Below, one piece after another: positions 1-9,500 of a stretch of 64,000 bases of DNA. The stretch is from JAQBQB01 sp035554995 (GTDB lineage: Bacteria > Gemmatimonadota > Gemmatimonadetes > Gemmatimonadales > Gemmatimonadaceae). The stretch is taken from the NCBI GenBank assembly GCA_035554995.1, contig DATMHK010000073.1, positions 8,238 to 72,237 on the forward strand. The letters are read 5' to 3'. The position numbers and the translations under genes are program-made. The stretch's first letter is position 1. The number at the start of each line of letters is the position of its first letter. Under the pieces are notes generated by a model. It was not told where the DNA came from. It ran no database searches and saw only the letters and a program-made list of their open reading frames with translations.

Positions 1-1
1 G

Positions 2-226
2 TACACGCTGATCGCCGACGAGGATCACGCGATCGCCGAGGCGTACGGTGTGTGGGGTGAGAAGACGAACTTCGGCCGTAAATACATGGGTGTGCTGCGC
101 ACCACGTACATCATCGATCCTGACGGACGCGTCGCGCAGGTGTTCGAAAAGGTGAAGCCGGAAAACCACGCCGAAGAAGTGGCGGAGGCATTGAACGTGC
201 TCAGCAAGGACGGACGCTCTCGCTGA
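2..226 (+). CDS. bcp: Peroxiredoxin of the Bcp type, C-terminal part (5' end outside window)
   Basis: Only the last 74 codons are present; the gene enters from the left edge. The translated tail contains FGRKYMGVLRTTYIIDPDG followed by a helix ending KVKPENHAEEVAEAL. This is the usual C-terminal segment of thioredoxin-dependent thiol peroxidases of the Bcp/PrxQ group (GV.R.T..ID..G.V). The family reduces hydrogen peroxide and organic hydroperoxides in the cytoplasm. The catalytic cysteine region lies outside the window and cannot be checked. The FMN-binding stress protein gene follows after 24 bases on the same strand, so the two may be cotranscribed. Confidence 0.8.
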   Translation, partial: YTLIADEDHAIAEAYGVWGEKTNFGRKYMGVLRTTYIIDPDGRVAQVFEKVKPENHAEEVAEALNVLSKDGRSR

Positions 227-250
227 CCAGTAACCCGCCTCCCGACGACT

Positions 251-832
251 ATGGATGCGACCGACAAGAATCGCGACAACGAAGTTCCGCTCGAGAAGAA
301 ACTCGACGACCTCTACGCGCTGATCGACGGCATCGAAACAGCGATGCTGACCACGCGGCGGCGCGACGGCACACTCGTCTCGCGCGCCATGCAGACGCAA
401 CGGCGAACGGCCGGCGCCGACCTCTGGTTCATGACGAACGCCGAGTCCGAGAAATTCGAGGAGCTCGCCATCGACCCGCACGTGAATGTCGCGTTCTATC
501 GCGACCGGACGCGCGAGTGGGTGAGCGTGAGTGGCCACGCCATCCTCACCAAGGATCGCGACCTCATCGACTCGCTGTACAAGGCCGATTGGAAAGCCTG
601 GCTGGGCGACGAAGGCGACGGCAAGCGCGACGGCGGTCCGCACGATCCGCGGATTGCCCTCATCCTCGTCGAGGCGGACAGCGTCGTCTACTCGAAGAAC
701 AACCGCTCGATGCCGCTCGCGCTTTTCCAAGTCGTAAAAGGCATGGTGACGGGCGAGCCGCCCAAAGTCGCCGACTTGCGCGAGATCGGCGCCGACGAGC
801 TCCGACACGCGCCGCGCGCCGAGAACCCCTAG
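251..832 (+). CDS. Pyridoxamine 5'-phosphate oxidase-fold general stress protein
   Basis: This 193-residue protein matches the general stress protein 26-like subgroup of the split-barrel FMN-binding fold. Its core is LDDLYALIDGIETAMLTTRR, then RAMQTQRRTAGADLWFMTNA, then VNVAFYRDRTREWVSVSGHA, as in that family. Members bind flavin or deazaflavin and are linked to oxidative stress, but the substrate is not predictable here. It starts 24 bases after the peroxiredoxin stop, without a clear Shine-Dalgarno sequence. Its TAG stop shares the tetranucleotide ctag (829-832) with the stop of the convergent DUF6702 gene, so no terminator fits between them. Confidence 0.85.
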   Translation: MDATDKNRDNEVPLEKKLDDLYALIDGIETAMLTTRRRDGTLVSRAMQTQRRTAGADLWFMTNAESEKFEELAIDPHVNVAFYRDRTREWVSVSGHAILTKDRDLIDSLYKADWKAWLGDEGDGKRDGGPHDPRIALILVEADSVVYSKNNRSMPLALFQVVKGMVTGEPPKVADLREIGADELRHAPRAENP

Positions 833-1350
833 ACGATCGGTTTCAACGCACGGCCGTCGCTCGCGGTGAACAACACCGTGTGGCGGCGGCCGTTCTCGTT
901 GCTCTGAAGGATGTTGACCTGATCCGGGAACGACTCGAAGAGCGTCGAGTACGCGACGCGAACTCCGTGGAGTGAGCGAATCCCGGACGCGCGCACCGTG
1001 ATCCACAGCAGGTCCCCGCCGCGACGCGCGCCGGACCACTCGAGCGGAACCCTTCTGCCGTTGAGATCCTGAATCACGACGGTGGCCGCGATGTACGACG
1101 CGACGTCGGCATCGGCCACCGCAAAATTCGCAGGCCTCGGCTTTCCCGCGTGCCGTGCGACGGCCGCGGAGAAATCGTCGGCGAAGGCGCGAACCGTGAC
1201 GCAAAGCGAACCGTCGGTGCCGATCGAAACGTCGGCGAGCGTCGTGTGCAACGGATGCGACCACGACAGCGCGGGCGTCGAACAGATCGCCAGCAACGCC
1301 ATGAGTGTCGCGCGGAGCCGACTTACCACGGTGCTCGCTCCACCGCCCAT
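829..1350 (-). CDS. DUF6702-like secreted protein
   Basis: This 173-residue protein has an N-terminal hydrophobic signal (residues 10-30) followed by HPLHTTLADVSIG and VTVRAFADDFSAAV. That is the pattern of the DUF6702 family (HPxH...T...I, then R.F.DDL), small exported proteins of unknown function. The chosen ATG at 1350 overlaps the end of the HupE-like gene by 28 bases; a second Met at residue 17 is an alternative start. It is the last gene of a five-gene minus-strand block with HupE/UreJ, TPR and two DUF4331-like proteins. A role with the HupE-like membrane protein is inference from this linkage. Confidence 0.7.
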   Translation of the reverse strand: MGGGASTVVSRLRATLMALLAICSTPALSWSHPLHTTLADVSIGTDGSLCVTVRAFADDFSAAVARHAGKPRPANFAVADADVASYIAATVVIQDLNGRRVPLEWSGARRGGDLLWITVRASGIRSLHGVRVAYSTLFESFPDQVNILQSNENGRRHTVLFTASDGRALKPIV

Positions 1351-1931
1351 CTCGCGGCGACGACGAGCACGACCGACGACACGGCGACCGTCCGCAGACG
1401 GACCGGTGGCGCCGAGAACAACCGCGACGGCCGGGCCAACGTGATGAGCCGGTCCGCGAGAACGAATCCGGTGAAGGTGATCACGAGCACGCAGATCTGT
1501 CCCAGCTCGATCCCGACGTTGAAGCCGAATAAAGGCAGGGCGATCCGGTCGACGAACAGGCTGCGCAGGTAGTTCGCGAACCCGGCCCCGTGCACCAATC
1601 CGAACACGCCGGCCAGCACCGGACGGTACTGGCGCGTGGCGAACGGCTTGACGTTGTCGCGAACGAGCAGGTTCTCGATCCCCGTCGCGACGATCGTGAT
1701 CGGGATCAGGAATTCGATCAGCGCTGGGCTGATCGTCAACACGTTCGTGACCGCCAGGCCCAGCGTGAGGGAATGTCCAACGGTGAACGCGGTGGCGACC
1801 CACAGGCACTCTCGCCAGTCGCGGAACCGATAGATTGCCGCGAGCGCCAGAAGAAACAGGATGTGGTCGGCGCCGCGCAGGTCGGTGATGTGATGAAACC
1901 CTAGTTGCACGTAAGCCGCGAGCTCCGACAC
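1323..1931 (-). CDS. HupE/UreJ-type integral membrane protein
   Basis: The protein has 202 residues and about six hydrophobic segments. It carries the signature GFHHITDLRGADHILFLLAL near the N-terminus and TAFTVGHSLTL after the second helix, plus GLVHGAGFA further on. These histidine-bearing motifs mark the HupE/UreJ_2 family. Its better known relatives are nickel permease-like proteins of hydrogenase and urease clusters, but no hydrogenase or urease gene is present here. The start overlaps the TPR gene by 31 bases and the 3' end overlaps the DUF6702 gene, so the block is tightly packed. Metal transport is therefore only a family-based suggestion. Confidence 0.85.
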   Translation of the reverse strand: MSELAAYVQLGFHHITDLRGADHILFLLALAAIYRFRDWRECLWVATAFTVGHSLTLGLAVTNVLTISPALIEFLIPITIVATGIENLLVRDNVKPFATRQYRPVLAGVFGLVHGAGFANYLRSLFVDRIALPLFGFNVGIELGQICVLVITFTGFVLADRLITLARPSRLFSAPPVRLRTVAVSSVVLVVAARWAVERAPW

Positions 1932-3175
1932 GGTGTCCCTCCAGGGGTGCCTGCGTTGTGAGTAGTCGCGACGGCGAGTGCCGCGTCGATAGCCTGGGCA
2001 TGGCGAACCAGCTGCGGATCTTCAGTGTGCTGGGCGAGCGCTCTTCGCATCGCGACGCCCGCTTCGGTGTTTCGACCCTGCCGGTGCAGCGCCCACGCGA
2101 GCAGGTCATAGCCGTACACGTCATGCCGCGTGCGAAGCTCCTCGCGCGTCTTTGCCAGCACACGCTCGGCGTCCCGCGGTGTTCCATGGTCGAGAATGAA
2201 CAATCCCCAGGCGCGGTGAATCGGACCGGGCTGTTCCAACGCGCTGGCGGTCATCGCCCGCGCGTACTGCTCGGCCTGCGCGGTGTCGCCGACCGCGAAA
2301 AAAGCGTCGCTGATTGTTCCGAGCGTGGCCGGGTCGAGCTGAATGGCGACGGCTTGATTGCCATAGTCGATCGCCTGTTGCCAGTGCCCGCGCGCACACT
2401 CGAGACGGGCCAGGCCGCCGAGAATGCGATAGTCATCGGAGAAGATTCTCAGCCCTTGCCGGTACGCGGCCTCCGCCGCGTCGAGCTGACCGGTGCGTAA
2501 CTCCAGCTCGCCGAGTCGGTAATGGAACCACGCGACTTGCTCCTTCGGCAAATCGTCGCGGCGGTCGACTCGCGAGATGGCGGTATGAAGAAGACGTCGA
2601 GCGGCGTCGGCGTGTCCCGTCAACTCGCGCCATCGTGCGACGCGCGCCGCCACGGTGAACTGGTCGGTGTCGAAATGGAGCGACGCGAAATGACGCGCGG
2701 CGCCGTCGTAGTCGCCCAGCTCGAGCTCGATCTCGCCGATCAATGCGACGTGGTTGGTATTCCCCGGTTCGATCGAGTCGGCGTGCTGTGCTACCTCGAG
2801 CGCACCGACGAAGTCGTGCCGAGCGAGGAGCGCCGACGCGAGCAACGAGAAGGTCTGCCCATTGTGCGCCGTCCGAAGGCTCAGCGAGCGTCTCGCCACT
2901 TGTTCGGCGCGCGCGTAGTCGGTGAAGCCGCCCGACGTTCGCGCCCGCTGTAAATAAAGACCCGCGAGCTGCGCTCGGTCGCCGGCGCTCTCCGGGTCCT
3001 CGGCGGCGCGGCGCTCGTAGAAGGCGATATCGAGGTCGCGAATCTCGCTTTCCGTCATCGTTGGAATGGCCACGGACGGGAGCGAGCGATGCGCGCGCGT
3101 CCGCACCGCCGTCAAGCCGATTGCCAGCGTGGCGATGGCACCGGCAACCATGAACCAGTGAGCTCGTCTCATCAT
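1901..3175 (-). CDS. Tetratricopeptide repeat protein, membrane-anchored or exported
   Basis: About 424 residues. An N-terminal hydrophobic stretch (WFMVAGAIATLAIGLTAV) is followed by several TPR-like helical pairs with alternating small and aromatic residues, for example YYLRQRA-like and FHYRLGELELRTGQLDAAEA segments. I chose the double ATG at 3170-3175 because the signal sequence begins there and GAGGAT lies just upstream. The longer open frame upstream lacks gene-like character. TPRs usually mediate protein contacts. The gene lies between the DUF4331-like genes and the HupE-like gene and overlaps the latter, so it probably serves the same exported complex; that is inference. Confidence 0.8.
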   Translation of the reverse strand: MMRRAHWFMVAGAIATLAIGLTAVRTRAHRSLPSVAIPTMTESEIRDLDIAFYERRAAEDPESAGDRAQLAGLYLQRARTSGGFTDYARAEQVARRSLSLRTAHNGQTFSLLASALLARHDFVGALEVAQHADSIEPGNTNHVALIGEIELELGDYDGAARHFASLHFDTDQFTVAARVARWRELTGHADAARRLLHTAISRVDRRDDLPKEQVAWFHYRLGELELRTGQLDAAEAAYRQGLRIFSDDYRILGGLARLECARGHWQQAIDYGNQAVAIQLDPATLGTISDAFFAVGDTAQAEQYARAMTASALEQPGPIHRAWGLFILDHGTPRDAERVLAKTREELRTRHDVYGYDLLAWALHRQGRNTEAGVAMRRALAQHTEDPQLVRHAQAIDAALAVATTHNAGTPGGTPCRSSRLTCN

Positions 3176-3233
3176 ATCCTCGTGAACCAGCATCCTCGCT
3201 CCCAAACGCGGAGCGAGGACGACTGGGATTCGA

Positions 3234-3860
3234 TCACGTGTGCGGCGCGGCCAAGTACGGGAACGTCGATGAAAACGCGGCATCGTTCGCCGAGACGTTG
3301 TCCGTACAGAGCGGGAGCTGGAACGGTTGGCACAGCGCGCCGGCCGGATTGAGGAAAGAACTGAAGATCGCCGTGAGTCCGACGTCGACGACATCGTCGG
3401 TGAGCTTGCGTCCACCCCAGCCACTGGCAAGCGCCCAGCTCAACCAGCCCGCCGAATTAGGATTCTTTGAAGGATCCACGACGAGCATGTCGGGATACAG
3501 CACGCTCCCGAGCGTCGTCGCCAACGCCTGCGGCCGGCCAAAGCTGGTGACGAAGGCTTCCGTCTGCGGCCGGAACGTGGCCGTGTTGTACGGCTGCGTG
3601 CGATTGTAGGCGCCGTGATTGGCCTTGGCGATCGTGACTTCGCTGACCAGCGGGTTGCCGAGAAAATCCGTCTGGTCGTAGATGCGGTCGTCGTCGTCCT
3701 CGTCGCCTTGAGCGTCGTCATTCTCCACATCGCGGCTGGCCGCGGCCGGCGCGACGATCGAGCGACTTGTGTCGTTCGTGCGGTCGCTGCAGCCGGCCAC
3801 GCCAATGCCGACAAAGAGGGCGAGCGCGGCCAGGCAGAGACGCGCGTCATTCTTCCACAT
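3234..3860 (-). CDS. DUF4331-like lipoprotein, equivalent to the C-terminal half of the family
   Basis: 208 residues with a lipoprotein signal: hydrophobic LFVGIGVAGC followed by SDR, lipobox cysteine about residue 24. After an acidic linker (DDAQGDEDDDD) comes DFLGNPLVSEVTIAKANHGAYN, then a long segment with LYPDMLVVDP and GGRKLTDDVVDVGL. These resemble the C-terminal part of DUF4331 proteins (RxGNPLVNEVxIP...KDAFN and NGRxLTDDVxDV). The upstream gene supplies the N-terminal part of the same family, and 44 bases separate them. The function of DUF4331 is unknown. Confidence 0.75.
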   Translation of the reverse strand: MWKNDARLCLAALALFVGIGVAGCSDRTNDTSRSIVAPAAASRDVENDDAQGDEDDDDRIYDQTDFLGNPLVSEVTIAKANHGAYNRTQPYNTATFRPQTEAFVTSFGRPQALATTLGSVLYPDMLVVDPSKNPNSAGWLSWALASGWGGRKLTDDVVDVGLTAIFSSFLNPAGALCQPFQLPLCTDNVSANDAAFSSTFPYLAAPHT

Positions 3861-3904
3861 ATGGATGTGCTCCTGAAATGGCAGATGAGTGAGTGAGTGG
3901 TGCG

Positions 3905-4660
3905 TCAGTTGGACCGCGCGCGGCTCGTCGTGCCCCAGACGCCGAACGACGACGGATGGCTCGGATCGCGCTCGAGCATGCTCACCGGCAACTCGATGAC
4001 GATCGCCATGTCGTTGAAGCCGCGGACGTAGTCGAGGGCCTGGCCCGCGGCGCGGAACGAGCTCGCGCTGGGCGTCGCCGGCAGTTGGGACAGCGGCCCG
4101 GTCACCGGACGACGGTCCGGGATGATGCGGAAGAACTGCTCGAGATCGATGAAGAACGGATCATCGCGCGGTCCGGCGAAGACCTGGATGCCGTCCGCCG
4201 AGCCAAGCACCTGATTGACCGGACCCGACACGGCCTTGCGTCCGCCGACCAGCGTGTTGGCCGGTCCGGTCTGATGCGGCGCGACCGGTCCGCGCACCGT
4301 CACGCGCTGATGTCCCGCCTTGCCGCTGAACGTGATCTGAAAGACGAGATCTTCGAGGCCGTCGCGGTTATTGTCGACCTTGATCTGATACAACTCCTGG
4401 TCTTTCGTGCCGAACGCGAAGCTCGGTGTGTTCGCCGGCGTGATCGGCGACGACGTGCCCAGCACGAGCGCGATCCGTCCCGGCGTCGCGGCGGGGAAGG
4501 CATAGACGTCGTTCACGTCGAATCGCGGACTGAGCTCGACTTCCGGGGTGTCCTGGTGGTCGGATGCGCGCAGCCGCCGGACGGTGGTGAGCGCGGCGAC
4601 CAAAGCGACCGCCGCGAGTGCGGTCGCGGGCAGCCCCCGCCTGATAATCCATGTCTTCAT
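3905..4660 (-). CDS. DUF4331-like exported protein, equivalent to the N-terminal half of the family
   Basis: 251 residues. A signal peptide (RRGLPATALAAVALVAALTTV) precedes ASDHQDTPEVELSPRFDVND and VYAFPA, the N-terminal DUF4331 pattern (ASxHxxxP.....D.xDVYAF). Further family-like pieces are NRDGLEDLVFQITFSG and DDPFFIDLEQF. The protein stops at GVWGTTSR, where full-length family members continue. The start is supported by GAGGGG about six bases upstream of the ATG at 4660. This is the first gene of the five-gene block; the second half of the domain follows as a separate lipoprotein. Confidence 0.75.
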   Translation of the reverse strand: MKTWIIRRGLPATALAAVALVAALTTVRRLRASDHQDTPEVELSPRFDVNDVYAFPAATPGRIALVLGTSSPITPANTPSFAFGTKDQELYQIKVDNNRDGLEDLVFQITFSGKAGHQRVTVRGPVAPHQTGPANTLVGGRKAVSGPVNQVLGSADGIQVFAGPRDDPFFIDLEQFFRIIPDRRPVTGPLSQLPATPSASSFRAAGQALDYVRGFNDMAIVIELPVSMLERDPSHPSSFGVWGTTSRARSN

Positions 4661-4758
4661 ACGCAGCCCCTCGAGGTGTAAGTGGGGAGCGGGGCGGACC
4701 AACTGGTCCGCTCGGCTCCACCGGGTTACGCCGCGAGGGGCAGATCGGATTTCTGGCG

Positions 4759-5220
4759 CTACTTACTGCTTCCGGACGGGGCTCCCGTTGTCGAGACGAT
4801 ACCAGGCGAAGTGGTGAGCGTCCGGGCGGCAAAAATCCCTGCCAGGAGTCCACCGAACGCGAGAAGGCTTCGGACTCTATCCACCGACCTTACGCTCACC
4901 GCGAGCGCTCCGTGAGTCGGCACGTCGATCGGTTCGTCCTTGAGAAACTCCTCGGGACCGATGGCTCGGGCGATCTGTGTCACCGCCAGACGCATGCGGG
5001 TCGAATCGACGGCCACCACCCGGCCGTCGATCGACGTCGCATTCGGACCGATCATCCCCGCGAGTGAGCTCGAGACGTCGCCGCTGAGGATAATGTGGAC
5101 GGTTTCATCCGGCCGCACCGCGGTCGGCGACGCCTCGTGGTACTGGTAGCATCCGCCCGCCGCGATGACCGCAATGGCCGACGCGAGACGTCGTCGTGCC
5201 CGGGTCACTGGCCGAGACAT
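4759..5220 (-). CDS. Small lipoprotein at the end of the SusC/SusD block
   Basis: 153 residues. The N-terminus has basic residues then LASAIAVIAAGGC, a lipobox with the modified cysteine near residue 24. The remainder contains two short beta-rich repeats (DETVHIILSGDVSSSL, IDGRVVAVDSTRMRLAVTQI) and a C-terminal hydrophobic stretch (LLAFGGLLAGIFA) that could be a membrane segment. No family is recognised. The start at 5220 overlaps the susD stop by 16 bases, so the three genes are very likely one transcript. A role at the outer membrane with the receptor is inference. Confidence 0.65.
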   Translation of the reverse strand: MSRPVTRARRRLASAIAVIAAGGCYQYHEASPTAVRPDETVHIILSGDVSSSLAGMIGPNATSIDGRVVAVDSTRMRLAVTQIARAIGPEEFLKDEPIDVPTHGALAVSVRSVDRVRSLLAFGGLLAGIFAARTLTTSPGIVSTTGAPSGSSK

Positions 5221-6563
5221 CGCGCGCCCGTCGCGTCCGACGTCGTACTTGCCGGGTCGTTCTGGTTTCGCGGCGGCTGCTGGCTCGGGGCCGGAATCTG
5301 GTTGTTCGTATTGCGTTCCGACGCGTCGTAGAAGAAGCGAGCGGGGACGATCGACCCGGCGACCACCGGCACCAGATTCGGCGTGCACGTGCGGAGATAC
5401 AGATTCCAGCTCTCGATGTTCTGGAAGTCGGCGATGTACTCCTCGATCAAAATCTCGGCGAGCAGCGCCTGTCCGGTGAGCGACGCCGGCTCGGCCGGCA
5501 GTCCGACGAGCGCGCGCGCGGCGTTGAGCTTGGCGAGTGCCGTGGTGTTATCGCCCGTGCGTTGTGCCGCCTCCGCCCAGAGCAGAAGATCCTCGTTCAC
5601 GGTAACGAGCGGCTGCGTCGCGTTCGACGCGAGGAGCGCGTCGTTCAGATCGGTCAGGTCGGCGTTGAAGTAGGTGTGCAGGCGCGGATCGTTGCGCGAC
5701 TGGAGCAACGCGACGAAGAATGGATTCGGCGCGATGTACCCGGGACGCTGAACGATCGCGAACTGGTACCAGAAGTTCTGCTCGTTGGCGTTGCCCGAGA
5801 ACACGGCATTGTAGTTCTCCGGCGTGCTCGCGATCCCCTTGCTCGCTTCCGAGACGACTTGCGGATACACGTTCGGTCGCACTTTCGCCATGTGCATGAG
5901 AAAGCGCGCCTTCAGCGTGTGCGCGAGCTTCGTCCATAACACCGGGTCGCCGCCGTACGACAAATCCGCCGAAGCGGGGCCGACATTCGTCGGGCCGGTC
6001 GCCTGCATGTCCACGATCGCGCGCGACAGCAGCGTCTGCACGGAATCGTAGATCGACATTTGAGGATCGAGCGGCGGGTTCTGTTCGCCGGTCAACGCTT
6101 CCTTGTACGTCAGGTTGCCGAACAGATCGGCGCCCGTCCCCATGATCAAGGCTTCCATCACCAGCGCGATGCCGTGAAAGACCGTGTCCTTCGCCGACAA
6201 CGCTTGCGATTCGACTCGCCGAATGTCGACGAGGCCGCCGCCGGTGTACAGTCCGGCCTGGAAACCGTTCGTGACTTGCTCGCTGACGCCGTAGTTGTAA
6301 ATGTCGACGTATTGCAGGTTCGAGCCGAGGAGCTGCTGCGCCCACATGTTCGTGACGCGAACCATGTCGCTCTGCAGCAGCGCCCAAGTCCCGGCCTGCA
6401 CGCCAACGAAGAACTGCGCCGTGGTGGCCGTGGTCGGTTGGTTCGGGTTCGTGTCCAGCTCACCGCCGGTGAGGTAATCGCCGCAGGCGGTCGCAAGCGC
6501 GATGGCGCAACCCACGCCCCCGAGTCGGATTCTATTCATAAGCCGTGATGCTCCGCTCGTCAT
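5205..6563 (-). CDS. SusD/RagB-family outer-membrane lipoprotein
   Basis: About 452 residues. The N-terminal signal ends with IALATAC-GDYLTGGEL, a lipobox plus the typical CxDxL...P start of SusD-like proteins. The body has NPNQPTTATTAQFFVGVQ, YKEALTGEQNPPLDPQ and an alpha-helical C-terminal part with NEDLLLWAEAAQRTG and ILIEEYIADFQN, matching the SusD/RagB family. It is the surface ligand-binding partner of the TonB-dependent receptor encoded just upstream. The first in-frame ATG (6563) overlaps the receptor stop as ATGA, implying translational coupling. A second ATG at 6539 is closer to the signal peptide. Confidence 0.9.
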   Translation of the reverse strand: MTSGASRLMNRIRLGGVGCAIALATACGDYLTGGELDTNPNQPTTATTAQFFVGVQAGTWALLQSDMVRVTNMWAQQLLGSNLQYVDIYNYGVSEQVTNGFQAGLYTGGGLVDIRRVESQALSAKDTVFHGIALVMEALIMGTGADLFGNLTYKEALTGEQNPPLDPQMSIYDSVQTLLSRAIVDMQATGPTNVGPASADLSYGGDPVLWTKLAHTLKARFLMHMAKVRPNVYPQVVSEASKGIASTPENYNAVFSGNANEQNFWYQFAIVQRPGYIAPNPFFVALLQSRNDPRLHTYFNADLTDLNDALLASNATQPLVTVNEDLLLWAEAAQRTGDNTTALAKLNAARALVGLPAEPASLTGQALLAEILIEEYIADFQNIESWNLYLRTCTPNLVPVVAGSIVPARFFYDASERNTNNQIPAPSQQPPRNQNDPASTTSDATGARCLGQ

Positions 6564-9500
6564 CGGTTGAGCGTTATCGAAAGGGTGAACGACCGGATCT
6601 CGGGGTTCTGGAAGAAGTCGATGCCCTGCGTGAGGAATTCGGCGCCGCCAAGGTTCGTCTCGGGATCGAGACCGAGATACGGCGTCCACGTGTGCAGGTT
6701 GCGGCCGCCGAGGCGAATCAAGGCCTGACTGAATCCGAGCTTCTGCCGCAGCCACGGATCGTCGAGCGTGTACGTGATCGACACCTCGCGCCACTTCGTG
6801 AAGTTGCCGTTCTCGACGAACTGCGACTGCACGGCGCTCGCGCTGCCGCCGGTGGTTGTATACCAGTTCTGCCATTGTGCAGGCGTGCGGAACGCGACCC
6901 GCCCGGCGCCGGGACCTGCCACGCTCTGGTTGGCGAGGACGTTCTTGCCGAAGATGCCGGCCGTATCAGACCTGATCGTAGTCTGTTCAGCCGTGCCGAA
7001 CCGGTCGAGCGCCGAGAGCGTGCCGTCCCAGACCTGGGATCCTCGGCGGAGATCGAACAGCGTGGAGAACTGCAGTCGCTTGTAGCGAATGACCGCGGTG
7101 AGACCGCCCGTCCAGCGCGGGTTCGGATCGGCGATCACCTGCTCGTCGGGATTGACGACGGGCCGATTGTCCGTGCCGGCGATGAAGAGAGCGCCTTTGC
7201 GAGCGCCGACGCCGCACGCCGAGTCGACGTTGGCCATCGTACCCACGCCCGGCAGCGTCGCCGTTTCGCCCAGACCGCAGCGGATGAAGTCCTGACCGCG
7301 AATGACGCCCGGCGCGAACCCGACCGTCGACGAGCCTATGGCCCCCGTGAAGCCTTCGGTGTTGTATGGAATGAACTGGATGTCGTTGATCAACGAGACG
7401 ACCTTGCCGCGATTGCGCGACCAGTTGCCGCCGATCGTCGCGTCCCAATTCTTGGCCGTGTAGACGCGTGCGTTGAACTGCATCTCCCAGCCCTTGTTCG
7501 TGACCGTCGCGCCGTTGAGCAGCGCGGTGCTCGCGCCGTTCGCGGCCGCGTTCACCGGCGCCGGCAGAATCACGTCGCTCGATTTCTTGTTGTAGTAGGT
7601 GACGCTGAAGTCGGACGTCTGGTCGTTGAATCCGAAATCGAGCCCGAACTCCGCCTCGCGGTTGCGCTCCGGCTGCAGGTCGTTGTTGCCGAGGTTGGCG
7701 CCAGTCACGACGCCCCCTTGTCCGCTCTGCTTCGACCCGATGAAGTCACCAAAGCCGCTGCCGAACAGCGTCGTCGTCGATAGTGCCGTAATCGTCGCGT
7801 AGACGGGCGGCTCGCGACCCGTCTCGCCGTAGGCGGCGCGCAGGCGCGCGTTGCTCAGCCAGTGCCACTTGTTGTTCGGCACATTGGGGTCGTTGATGTA
7901 TTTCGTGAACGTCCACGCGGCATCCGCTTTGGGATAGAGCGCCGTCCGATCGGACTGGCCGAACGTCGAGAAGCCATCGAGCCGCAATCCCACGGTCCCG
8001 TGGAGCTCGTTGTTGTAGTCCGCCTCGCCCTGCGCGAAATACGCGAGGATGTGGCGCAGCGAGTTGTTTTCGTTCGGGTTGTAGCTCACCGTGTTCTGGA
8101 TCGCGAGCGGTTCCGGTGCGATGAGCTGATCGCCGAACACGAACACCTGACGGTTGCGCCGGGAATTCAGGTTTTGTCCGAACACCAGACGCGTGTCGAG
8201 ATACTTGTTGGGCGTGTATGAGACCGTCCCCGTCAGATTCTGATCGACCTCGAGGTTCGTGATGTCCAAGCGCGTGACGCTGCCCACCGGGTCGCTCGAC
8301 GAGGTGAAGGGCAGGGCCTCGAGGCGCGAATCGGTGTAGTTGTCCGCGCCGAACGTCTCGTTGAGCGCGAACCACGATACCGGCACCCAGTTCGCCGTCA
8401 TGTTGCCGAGAAAGCGACCGAGCTCGCTCTTGTTTCCCACGTTCGCCAACACGAAGAACGGATTGTCGTAGCCGCGCGAGGTCGTGAGGCTGGCCGACGT
8501 CGGATTCGGAAATCGATACGATCGCTGGAGGCCCGAGGTCGGAGACAGATACGGTTGGTTGTTGAAGTCCGGCGGCGTGCGAAGCGCGCCGAGCAGAAGG
8601 CCGGACGTGTTCGATCCCTTCTGGACGTATTTCCCGGTGGTGTTGAAGTACGAGAAGTTGCCGCCGAACGTCAGGGTATTGAGCAGTTGATGGCTCGCCG
8701 ACAGGCGGAATGTGTTGCGGAAGTATCTGTTGTTCGGCCCCTCCATGATTCCGTACTGGTCGGTGACCCCGCCGGAGAGGAAGAACTGCGTGCGCGCGCT
8801 GCCGCCGGAGAGGTTGAGCGCGATGTCGTTGGTGATTCCCGTGTCGAAGATTTCCTTCCCGTGGAGGAACACCGGTGACGTCGGCGCGAGGGCGGGTCCC
8901 CACGAGAGACTGGTCGCATTACAGTCGGGCGTGGTGCACGCGCCGGGGATCCCATTGCTGCCTTGCCCATACGTGGTCTGCAGCGGCATCGTCTTCATGA
9001 CGTGGTCGAAGGTCTGCGTCGACGAGACGTTGTAGCGCGTCGGCCCGGTCGAACCCTTCTTCGTCGTAATGAGGATGACGCCGTTCGCGGCGCGTGCTCC
9101 GTAGATCGACGCCGCAGCGGCGCCCTTCAGCACCTGCACCGATTCGATGTCGTTCGGATTGATGTCCGCGGCGCGATTCTGCGTGACCGTGCTGGCGTCG
9201 CCGCCCCCCTGGGTCGCCTGCGTCGTGTTGTCGATCGGCGTGTTGTCGACGACGATGAGCGGCTGATTCGTACCCGTTACCGACGTCGCGCCGCGAATGA
9301 GCACGAACGCCGACGCGCCCGGCTCGCCGCTTTGCGTGTTGACACGCACGTTCGGCGTCGTCGCGGCGAGCGACGAGATCACGTTCTGCGGTTGCGTCAC
9401 GCGTTTGAGCGTCGTCGAGTCCACCGTGTTGATCACGCTGCCGATGCGTTGGCGCATCTGCGACGTCCCGGAACCGGTGACGATGATCTCCTCGAGCTGC

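Noticed and set aside
829..2187. Single 452-codon minus-strand frame
   Set aside because: Only its last 173 codons are gene-like; the upstream part is antisense or out of frame to the HupE-like and TPR genes.
3893..7783. Long plus-strand frames opposite DUF4331, SusD and SusC genes
   Set aside because: They are shadows of minus-strand genes in high-GC DNA: arginine-rich, no ribosome sites, no families.
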